From the NCBI RefSeq assembly GCF_024756255.1, contig NZ_JANUHB010000001.1, positions 372,001 through 436,000 on the forward strand: 64,000 nucleotides of DNA. Reading direction: 5' to 3'. Of this stretch, positions 17,336 to 29,163 are shown in pieces; position 1 is the stretch's first letter, and each line of letters starts with the position of its first letter. Origin of the DNA: Massilia agilis (lineage in GTDB: Bacteria > Pseudomonadota > Gammaproteobacteria > Burkholderiales > Burkholderiaceae_D). The notes under the pieces are model-generated. The model did not search any database, had not been told where the DNA came from, and saw only the letters and a program-made list of their open reading frames with translations. A program made the translations under genes and the position numbers.

Positions 17336-20326
17336 TCAGCGCGTGTCGGTGGCGCGCGCTCCCAGTTCGGCGCCGATCTGGCGCTCGAGCCGGGCGTGCA
17401 ATCCGCGCAACCGGGCGGCCAGCGCGCGCGCCTGCGCCAGCGCGCCGCGCTCGCGCTGCGTTTCCAGGTCAGCGCACACCAGCCCAAAACTGTTGGCGCC
17501 CACGGTGCGCGCCGAGGACTTGATCCGGTGCGCGGCGGCGGCGGCACGCTCAAGGTCGCCGCTGGCCAGCGCCACGTCGATCTCGGCCAGCCCCTCGCGC
17601 GCGCTGTCGAGGAACAGGAACGCAAACTTGCGCATCTTGTCGCGGTCGCCGCCCAGCGCGGCGGCAAGCGAGGTAGTGTCGAGCAGGCCCGCGCTGGCCG
17701 TGGGCTTTTCGCGGGCCGGGGACGCGGCCCGCGCGGGCGCTGCCTGCCCGCGCCGCGCCAGCGAACGGGCCACCGTTTCGGCCAGTTGTTCGGGCGCTAC
17801 CGGCTTGGTGACGAAATCGTTCATTCCAGCCGCCAGGCAACGGGCGCGGTCCTCGACGCTGGCGTTCGCGGTCATGGCGATGACCACCGTGTCGCGCAAC
17901 GCGGCATCGGCGCGGATCCGGCGCGTCGCCTCGATCCCGTCCATCACCGGCATCTGCAGGTCCATCAGCACGCAATCGAAAGGCGCGCAGGCGAGCATGT
18001 CCAGCGCCTCGCTGCCGTTGGCGGCGACCGTCACCCGGGCGCCCGCCAGCTCGAGCAGTTCGCGCCCGACCTGCTGGCTGAACACGTTATCCTCGACCAG
18101 CAGGATGCGCGCGCCGGCGATTGACGTTGGCACGCGTTCGCTGTCCTGCGCCGGTCCCGCTGCGGCCTCGCCGGCATCGGCCAGCCTGGCGGTGAACCAG
18201 AACGTGCTGCCCTGCCCCGGCACGCTGTCCACGCCCACGCTGCCGCCCATCAGCTCGGCCAGCTGCTTGCTGATGACCAGCCCCAGCCCGGTGCCGCCGT
18301 GGCGGCGCGTGGTCGAGGTGTCTGCCTGGTGGAACGGGGTAAACAATTTATCCAGTTCGGCCGGGTCGATGCCGATGCCCTGGTCCCGCACCTCGAAGCA
18401 CACCAGCGTGTGCCCGTCCTCTCGCGCCAGGCTGCGGGCGCTTACGCCGACGACGCCGCCCTCGGAGAACTTGATCGCGTTGCCGGTGAAGTTGAGCAGC
18501 ACCTGTTCCAGCCGCAGCGGATCGCCGCGCAGCGTCCGCTGCAGATCCGGGGCCACGTCAAAGCGCAGCTGCAGCCCTTTGGCGGCGGCCGCCTCCTCGA
18601 GCTGGTCGCCGACGTTGCGCATCAGCTGGTCGAGCGACACGTCGAGCTCTTCCAGCTCGAGCTTGCCGGCCTCGATCTTGGAAAAGTCGAGCAGGTGGTT
18701 GATGATGCCCAGCAGGTGCTGCCCCGAGTGGCGGATCTTGTCGAGGTAATCGCGCAGCCGGGGCTCCTGTGCCGCCTGGCGCGCCAGGTGGGTCATGCCG
18801 ATGATGCTGTTCATCGGCGTGCGGATCTCGTGGCTCATGTTGGACAGGAACTCGCTCTTTGCGCGGTTGGCTGCGTCGGCCTGGGCCTTGAGCTGGTGCA
18901 GCTCGGTGACATCGGTCGCCACCCCCAGCACCGCGGCCACCTGGCCATCGGCCACCACCGGCACGCGCACGCTCCACAGCTGGTGCACGCTGCCGTCGTG
19001 GTGGACGAATTCGATCTGTTCGGCCACGCGCCGCCGGAGCGCAAACACGGCTTCGTCGCGCGCCCACAGACGGTCGGCCTGCCCGGCCGGCATCAGCTCG
19101 CGGTCGAGCATCCCGGGCACCTGCTCGGCGTTGCGGCCGAATGCGGCGGCAGCCTTGGCGTTCACGTACCGGTAGCGGCGCTCGCGGTCCTTCATGTACA
19201 CGTAGGCGTCGAGATTGTCCAGCACCGTGTCGAGCAGGGCGCGCTGGGCCAGCGCGCCGCGCCCGGTCCAGTAAAGCTTGACGAACAGGCCGTACACCAG
19301 CAGCGTGGCGACGAAGCCGGCGGCCAGCGCCAGCCACGGCAGGCGCCGGTCGAAGCCGGCGTACATGTCCTTCTTGAGCGCCGAGAAGCTGGCCTTCCAC
19401 AGGATGCCGTTGTAATCGACCGGCAGCACCGTCTCGAAGCGCTCGCCGGCTGGCCCGGCGGGCGAGCGGTACAGCAGCCGGTCGCCGCGCGCGACCGCAA
19501 GCGGCCCGGCCGGCTTGCCCGGGCCGGCGGAGTACAGCGCCAGCGCCAGCACCTGCGGTCCGTAGCCTTCCAGCGCGCGCTCGACCAGCGCCGGCACCGA
19601 AAAGCTGACGCCGGCCGAGCCCATGTAGCGCGCGCGCCGCGCTTGTACGGTCGGCGGCACCTCGCCCCCGGCATACACCGGCATGCGCATGCCCAGCGCA
19701 ATGTGCGGGGTGGGCCGGGACACCTGCAGCGGCTGGCTGGTCGCGCTGATCCCGCCGCCATCGCGCGACTCCTCCAGCGCGCGCACCACGGCCGGGTTGG
19801 CGGCGATGTCGTTGCCAAACTTGTCGCGGTACGGCTCCAGCGGCTCCATGTAGGTGATCACGGCGTAGCCCGGGCGGCGCCCCGGCGGCTTGATGTCGAA
19901 GTCGGGGTAGCCGCGCGGGTCGATGCTGCGGTCGGCCCGCACCGAGGCGACGAAGGCATCGCGCCGCGCGTCCTGCACCCACGGCGCCCACGACACCGCC
20001 TCCAGCGCCGGCAGGCTGTGCGCCAGGTCGAGCGAAGCGACGTAGCGCCTGAATTCGACGCGGGTGACCTCGTCGCCGGCCTCGAACAGCGCGGCCAGCC
20101 CGCGCACCACACCGGTGTAGGACTGGACCGCGCTGGCCAGGCGCTGCTGGGCGTCGTGCGCGGCGACCTCGAAACGGCTTTGCGCGTCCTGCTCCAGCTC
20201 GCGCGCGGTCAGCAGGTACAGCAGCCCCCCGACCAGCAGCGACAGCGCCACCCCGCCGGCCCACAAGCGCAGGCGCGAAGCGGGATTGGCCGGAGCAGGC
20301 TGCAGGCTGCGGGTGATCGAAGGCAT
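17336..20326 (-). CDS. CHASE-PAS hybrid sensor histidine kinase with HPt
   Basis: A membrane hybrid kinase of 996 residues. Order: TM near residues 15-40, periplasmic CHASE domain (to about 320), second TM, PAS (about 350-470), HisKA with phospho-His499 in SNMSHEIRTPMN, HATPase_c (DQGIGID, GGTGLGLVISKQL), REC with Asp789 in VLMDLQMPVMDG, and C-terminal HPt with His933 in AHRIKSS. This is a full internal phosphorelay. ATG at 20326 has GGAG upstream; a TTG 30 bases further out is possible. No output regulator is adjacent. CHASE ligands are small molecules such as cytokinin-like adenines; the ligand here is unknown. Confidence 0.9.
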   Translation of the reverse strand: MPSITRSLQPAPANPASRLRLWAGGVALSLLVGGLLYLLTARELEQDAQSRFEVAAHDAQQRLASAVQSYTGVVRGLAALFEAGDEVTRVEFRRYVASLDLAHSLPALEAVSWAPWVQDARRDAFVASVRADRSIDPRGYPDFDIKPPGRRPGYAVITYMEPLEPYRDKFGNDIAANPAVVRALEESRDGGGISATSQPLQVSRPTPHIALGMRMPVYAGGEVPPTVQARRARYMGSAGVSFSVPALVERALEGYGPQVLALALYSAGPGKPAGPLAVARGDRLLYRSPAGPAGERFETVLPVDYNGILWKASFSALKKDMYAGFDRRLPWLALAAGFVATLLVYGLFVKLYWTGRGALAQRALLDTVLDNLDAYVYMKDRERRYRYVNAKAAAAFGRNAEQVPGMLDRELMPAGQADRLWARDEAVFALRRRVAEQIEFVHHDGSVHQLWSVRVPVVADGQVAAVLGVATDVTELHQLKAQADAANRAKSEFLSNMSHEIRTPMNSIIGMTHLARQAAQEPRLRDYLDKIRHSGQHLLGIINHLLDFSKIEAGKLELEELDVSLDQLMRNVGDQLEEAAAAKGLQLRFDVAPDLQRTLRGDPLRLEQVLLNFTGNAIKFSEGGVVGVSARSLAREDGHTLVCFEVRDQGIGIDPAELDKLFTPFHQADTSTTRRHGGTGLGLVISKQLAELMGGSVGVDSVPGQGSTFWFTARLADAGEAAAGPAQDSERVPTSIAGARILLVEDNVFSQQVGRELLELAGARVTVAANGSEALDMLACAPFDCVLMDLQMPVMDGIEATRRIRADAALRDTVVIAMTANASVEDRARCLAAGMNDFVTKPVAPEQLAETVARSLARRGQAAPARAASPAREKPTASAGLLDTTSLAAALGGDRDKMRKFAFLFLDSAREGLAEIDVALASGDLERAAAAAHRIKSSARTVGANSFGLVCADLETQRERGALAQARALAARLRGLHARLERQIGAELGARATDTR

Positions 20327-20420
20327 TGGCGTCGCGCTCCGGCTTGGGGTCGGCAAAGACCCCAGTATAAGCGCAATGCCGGACGCGGCGGCACGCCAGG
20401 CGCCGCCGGCGAGCGCCGCG

Positions 20421-21005
20421 TCAGGATGCGATGCGGGTATCGAACAGCACCGCGCAGGTCGGCTCGATCTCGACGTACAGCGCGACCGCGGTCTCGATCC
20501 CGATGCGCACCGGATCGCCCAGCCGCTGCGTGACCACCCCGGCGCGCCGCAGCATGCGCTCGATCGCGGTGGTGGTGACGGTGACGTAGCGCGTCAACCC
20601 GGCCTCCTGGCCATAGCGGATGATCGCTGCGATCGACTCCATCGTCACCTGCGAAAACCCGAACGGCCCGCAGCCCTCGGTCTCGATCGCAAAGCGCGAC
20701 AGCTCCCAGACCAGCGGGTCGCTCGGCGCCGGCTGCCCGTGCAGCAGCTGGGCGAACGAGTCCTTGAGCATGTACGGCCCCTCGGTCGGCAGCAGGCGCC
20801 AGCAGCCGCGCAGGGCCCCGCCGGCCTCGCGCATCATCATGTACATCGGCTCGAGCGCGTCGTAGCCATCGATCTCCATCCCGGACAGCACGGGCACTTC
20901 CCAGCCCAGCCGTCCCTTGAACACCTTCGCCCGCAGCGCGTGCATTTCCCACAGGTCCTTCGATTTGAAATCCCGCCGTGCCGCGATCTTGATTTGCAGT
21001 GCCAT
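20421..21005 (-). CDS. LuxI-family acyl-homoserine lactone synthase
   Basis: A 194-residue AHL synthase. The invariant LuxI residues are visible: Arg and Phe in LRAKVFKGRLGW, the acidic pair in EIDGYDALEP, Arg in GCWRLLPT, and Glu/Arg in WELSRFAIE. It makes an acyl-homoserine lactone from S-adenosylmethionine and acyl-ACP. GGGGA precedes the ATG at suitable spacing. The promoter region upstream holds a lux-box palindrome and an RsaL-like operator, shared with the divergent rsaL-like gene. Acyl length cannot be read from the sequence. Confidence 0.95.
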   Translation of the reverse strand: MALQIKIAARRDFKSKDLWEMHALRAKVFKGRLGWEVPVLSGMEIDGYDALEPMYMMMREAGGALRGCWRLLPTEGPYMLKDSFAQLLHGQPAPSDPLVWELSRFAIETEGCGPFGFSQVTMESIAAIIRYGQEAGLTRYVTVTTTAIERMLRRAGVVTQRLGDPVRIGIETAVALYVEIEPTCAVLFDTRIAS

Positions 21006-21042
21006 GACATTCCCCTTTTGGTTGTTTAAATGACATTTGAAC

Positions 21043-21057
21043 TATGCAAGGTGCATA
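21043..21057. promoter_or_regulatory. Candidate RsaL operator
   Basis: Inverted repeat TATGCA-AGG-TGCATA. It fits the TATG-N7-CATA pattern I recall for the Pseudomonas aeruginosa RsaL site at lasI. It lies between the lux box and the luxI start, close to the predicted transcription start, where a repressor would act. Confidence 0.6.
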
Positions 21058-21089
21058 CCAAGGATCATGCAAATCGGGAGAGATGAGTA

Positions 21090-21105
21090 CTAGCAAGCTT
21101 GCTAG
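21090..21105. promoter_or_regulatory. Candidate lux/las box
   Basis: Perfect 16-bp palindrome CTAGCAAGCTTGCTAG with the CT-N12-AG frame of LuxR-type operators. It stands 84 bp from the luxI start and 63 bp from the rsaL-like start. On the luxI side a weak -10 (CATGAT) falls at a distance fitting a class II activator site. Confidence 0.7.
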
Positions 21106-21168
21106 GTGGCTAGGGGCGGGCCGCTCTGAAATACTCGCTCATTGCAAATTTCAAAAAGAGGTGATGCA

Positions 21169-21447
21169 ATGGCGAACGATTTTGGATACGAGGCAAGGAT
21201 GGACGAACACACTGCAGGCATCAACCTGGGTTCGGCGGTCGAGCCGGTACGCCCGCTTCCGCTGACCGACCTGCGCCAATTGCGGATCAGCAAGCGCGAA
21301 AGCCAGGAGAAATTCTGGGGCCGTTTCGGCGTGACGCAGTCGAGCGGCAGCCGCTTCGAGACCGGGTTGTCGATTCCGGCCCCGGTGGCGATCCTGCTCA
21401 AGCTCTACGTCAACGGCAAGCTCAGCGACGGAGATCTTCAGGGTTGA
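21169..21447 (+). CDS. RsaL-like quorum-sensing repressor
   Basis: A 92-residue helix-turn-helix protein. The segment SKRESQEKFWGRFGVTQSSG, followed by SRFETGLSIPAPVAILLKLY, closely follows the DNA-binding core of Pseudomonas RsaL (RESQ.FW.RFG..QS.GSRFE) as I remember it. RsaL represses lasI and dampens AHL output. The ATG at 21169 is chosen for the GAGGTG ribosome site. The gene is divergent from luxI and its last 26 bp overlap the converging luxR-type gene, the same layout as lasR-rsaL-lasI. Confidence 0.85.
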   Translation: MANDFGYEARMDEHTAGINLGSAVEPVRPLPLTDLRQLRISKRESQEKFWGRFGVTQSSGSRFETGLSIPAPVAILLKLYVNGKLSDGDLQG

Positions 21448-22159
21448 CCAGCCCCATGGCGATCGCTTTGACGACCGCCTGCTGGCGGGTGTTGACGTTG
21501 AACTTCTGGCGCACGTTGGCCATGTGAAAGTTGACAGTCGCCTCGGAACAATTGGTGATGCGGGAAATTTCCCACGATGATTTTCCCGCCATCACCCACT
21601 TGAGCACTTCCAGCTCGCGCTTGGTGAGCCGCGGCGGCGGCTCGTGGCCCGCCGCCTGCGCCGACAAGCGCAGCGAAGACTGGAACGCATAGTCGCGGAT
21701 CAGCGACAACGCCGGCATCGCCCGCTCGATGTCGCGTACGGAACCGGCATCGGCCGGCGCATCCGAGGCAAAGCTGATCACCCCGAATTCTCCCCCCGGA
21801 CCATGGATCGGCAGGGTCACCCCGAGCCGGATCCCGAAGCTGCACGCTTCCTCGTACAGGGCGCGCTGCGCGGGCGCACTGAAGGTTTCCGGCTTCCATA
21901 CGATCGGCAGGCTGCTCTGCGCGCAATGGGTCACCGTCGGATCGACGTAGGCCAGCCGGTTGGCGTCGTAACGTTCGCGCCAGGCCGGCGCGTAGTTACT
22001 CATCAGGAAGGCGCTCTCCAGCTTGGCGTGGCGCGATGGCACCATCCCGTACAGCACCCTGTCAAAGCCGGCGCTGCGCGCGAGTGCAACCAGGTTCCGG
22101 CTCCATTGCGCCGGATCCGCGCTTTCCAGCAGCTCGACCAGTTGTGTCGTTGCGACCAT
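21422..22159 (-). CDS. LuxR-family AHL receptor/transcription factor
   Basis: About 245 residues: N-terminal autoinducer-binding domain, C-terminal LuxR helix-turn-helix. Ligand-pocket positions are seen in PAWRERYDANRLAYVDP (Trp, Tyr, Asp) and PIVWKPE (Trp). The HTH is LTKRELEVLKWVMAGKSSWE followed by ISRITNCSEATVNFHMANVR, closest in style to LasR and QscR. The start is uncertain: ATG at 22159 lacks a ribosome site, and a TTG at 22180 is in frame. It presumably activates luxI through the box at 21090. Confidence 0.93.
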   Translation of the reverse strand: MVATTQLVELLESADPAQWSRNLVALARSAGFDRVLYGMVPSRHAKLESAFLMSNYAPAWRERYDANRLAYVDPTVTHCAQSSLPIVWKPETFSAPAQRALYEEACSFGIRLGVTLPIHGPGGEFGVISFASDAPADAGSVRDIERAMPALSLIRDYAFQSSLRLSAQAAGHEPPPRLTKRELEVLKWVMAGKSSWEISRITNCSEATVNFHMANVRQKFNVNTRQQAVVKAIAMGLVNPEDLRR

Positions 22160-22521
22160 AGTGAGGATGGATGCTGTCAATACAACAACACCATCCTAGA
22201 TGAGTTGTAATCAGTGCGCATCAGAAATTACTATTTTTATACAATTTTACAACCATCCGGGGCGCGGCGGGCGTTGCATGAGAGCAACGGCTACTGGCAG
22301 CCCCGGCAATCGTGCGCCGTCACATACTGATTTCAGCTACGCTCGCCCGGATCACAGTTGCTAAATTGCAATTTCGACAACCATTCTGCAACAAGTCGTT
22401 CCGTTACTTGACTCTGCCGGGCACGAGAGTATCTTGTGACACTCCCGCAGTTAACAGTTTTCATTACCAGGCCCCTCCCCTGCGAACAACAGCGCCGTCT
22501 ACACTCCGAGGATAGATATCG
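22160..22521. other. Intergenic region between luxR-type gene and poly-HAMP kinase
   Basis: A divergent spacer of 362 bp, AT-rich near 22200-22255 (the luxR side) and without a convincing gene. One short open frame (22312-22515) has no ribosome site and no protein-like composition. A sigma-70-like promoter for the kinase lies at 22408-22435. No lux box was found on the luxR side. Confidence 0.6.
22408..22435 (+). promoter_or_regulatory. Candidate sigma-70 promoter of poly-HAMP kinase
   Basis: TTGACT, 16-bp spacer, TATCTT; 86 bp before the kinase start. Confidence 0.45.
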
Positions 22522-27422
<4,901 letters not shown>

Positions 27423-27426
<4 letters not shown>

Positions 27427-28265
27427 CGGCCTGGGATTCCTTCGCGGCCGGGGTCGCGACCGAAGACCTGGAGATCGAGCTGCTGCTCGAGGCGCTGTTC
27501 CAGCGTTACGGCGTCGATTTCCGCGGCTATGCGCGCCCGGCGCTGCGGCGCAAGCTGGGGGAGCCGATGCGCGCGCTGCAGGTCGGCACGCTGTCGGCGC
27601 TGCAGGAACGCGTGCTGCACCAGGGCGGCGCCGCGGGCCTGGTCATGCGCGCGCTGGCGGTGGAGCCGTGCGCGCCGTTCGCCGAACCGCAGCACGCCCG
27701 CCAGCTGCGCGAGGTCCTGGTGCCGGCCCTGCGCAGCTCGGCCTTGCCGCGCGTGTGGCTGGCCGAATGTGCCGGCGTTGGGGAGGCGTGGTCCCTCGCG
27801 ATTCTGCTGGCCGAGGCCAACCTGGCCGCGCGTACCGAGGTGTACGCCACGGTATCGAACGAGGAAATGCTGGCCGAGGCACGCGACGCCACGCTGCCGG
27901 CCGCCGAACTGGCGCGCTACCAGCAGGATTACGAAAGCAGCGGCGGCGGTGGCAAGCTCGCCGAGTACTTCGACGTGTCCGGCGACCGCGCGAGCCTGCT
28001 GCCGGAACTGAAAAGCCACATCACCTGGGCGCAGTACAGCCTGGTGACGGACGCATCGTTCAACGAATTCCAGGCAATCGTCTGCTGCCGCGCCCTGCCC
28101 GACTTTGGGCCGGTGCTGCGCCAGCGTGTGCTGCGCCTGTTCCACGAGAGCCTGGCGCCCTTCGGCGTGCTCGGCATCGACAAGCCGCTCACCGCATCCG
28201 ACGCGCTGTGCGACCGCTACCTGCAGCTCGCGCCCGGCGCGCCGTGGTACAAGCGAGTCGGGTAG
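27423..28265 (+). CDS. Divergent CheR-like methyltransferase
   Basis: About 280 residues with the CheR layout: helical N-domain (LLLEALFQRYGVDFRGYARPALRRKL), then a Rossmann-like domain ending in VLRQRVLRLFHESLAPFGVLG. The SAM-binding motif, normally like AGCSTGEE.YSLA, reads AECAGVGEAWSLAILLAE, and the usual CRNVLIYF reads CCRALPDF. Catalysis is therefore doubtful. The start is TTG at 27423 overlapping the kinase stop (TTGA), or GTG at 27414; either way the genes are coupled, so it should act with the poly-HAMP kinase. A methylated chemoreceptor partner is not in the window. Confidence 0.75.
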
Positions 28266-28277
28266 CGTGTCGCATTC

Positions 28278-28304
28278 GTAGGGTGGGCACATCGTGCCCA
28301 CGCG
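28278..28304. repeat. Convergent-junction palindrome, family 1
   Basis: GTAGG then stem GTGGGCAC/GTGCCCAC with ATC loop, then GCGG. It lies between the converging cheR-like and GST genes. Confidence 0.75.
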
Positions 28305-28355
28305 GTGACAGGCGACCGCAGCACAGTTGTATCCGTGCTGGGGCTGCGCACCTGG

Positions 28356-28979
28356 TCAGGGCTTGCCGATCGTCGGCCGTACCGCGACGCGGTCGCGCCA
28401 TGCCTGCAGGTGTTCCATGCCCAGCTCGCCGGCATTGAACTTCATCATCCCGCGCGCGAACTCATAGCCGCAGAACGCGGTGATGTCAGCGATCGTGTAG
28501 CGGTCCCCCGCGATGTACTGCTGCTTTGCCAGCACCCCATCCAGGCGGCGCGCTTCGGCCAGGAATTTCTCGCCCTGCGACTTGCCGAAGTCCGCGAACT
28601 GCGGCTGCTCCAGCGGCGCCAGCGCCGGATGCGAGTGGCGCAGGCAGTTGGCGATCAGCTGGAAAAAATAGAGCTCGGTCTGGCGGTCCACCATCTCGAT
28701 GAAGGCGCGCTCCTCGAAGCCCTCGCCCATCAAATTCGGCTGCGGATACAACCCTTCCAGGTAAGTGCAGATCGCGCGCGTTTCCGACAGCATGCGCCCG
28801 TCGTCCAGCTCCAGCACCGGCACACGCCCCAGCGGATTCCTGGCCAGGAACTCAGGGCTGCGCAGCTCGCCGTTGAACAGGTCAACCTGCACCAGTTCGA
28901 GATTGGGAACCGCCTTCTCGGCCGCAAAGATCACTGCACGGCGCGGGTTGGGCGCTAACTTGCTGATGTATAGCTTCAT
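28356..28979 (-). CDS. Glutathione S-transferase family protein
   Basis: A 207-residue soluble GST. The thioredoxin-like N-domain runs MKLYISKLAPNPRRAVIFAA to LGRVPVLELDDGRMLSETRAI, where the cis-Pro and the Glu-Thr/Ser glutathione contacts are visible. The helical C-domain has GDRYTIADITAFCGYEFAR, the conserved folding Asp motif. AAGGAG precedes the ATG. Substrate is unknown; it converges on the cheR-like gene. Confidence 0.92.
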   Translation of the reverse strand: MKLYISKLAPNPRRAVIFAAEKAVPNLELVQVDLFNGELRSPEFLARNPLGRVPVLELDDGRMLSETRAICTYLEGLYPQPNLMGEGFEERAFIEMVDRQTELYFFQLIANCLRHSHPALAPLEQPQFADFGKSQGEKFLAEARRLDGVLAKQQYIAGDRYTIADITAFCGYEFARGMMKFNAGELGMEHLQAWRDRVAVRPTIGKP

Positions 28980-29076
28980 GAAGTCTCCTTTCAGGTGGTT
29001 GGTGCTTCATCGCGTGCATCACGGAAGAGCTAAATCATAGACGTAATTACGGTCGCGTGCTCGCCAACTTGTTTCG

Positions 29077-29106
29077 TTGACATGCCCGCCGATTTCGCTT
29101 TAGATT
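29077..29106 (+). promoter_or_regulatory. Candidate promoter of M1 aminopeptidase
   Basis: TTGACA, 18-bp spacer, TAGATT, 57 bp before the start codon. Confidence 0.45.
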
Positions 29107-29163
29107 GCGCGAGGCGCCTGCTGGCACCGCGCCTATTCAACGTACATATTCGGAAGGTAGCCC

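Noticed and set aside
22312..22515. A 67-codon plus-strand frame before the poly-HAMP kinase.
   Set aside because: No ribosome site, no family resemblance, and it covers the predicted kinase promoter.
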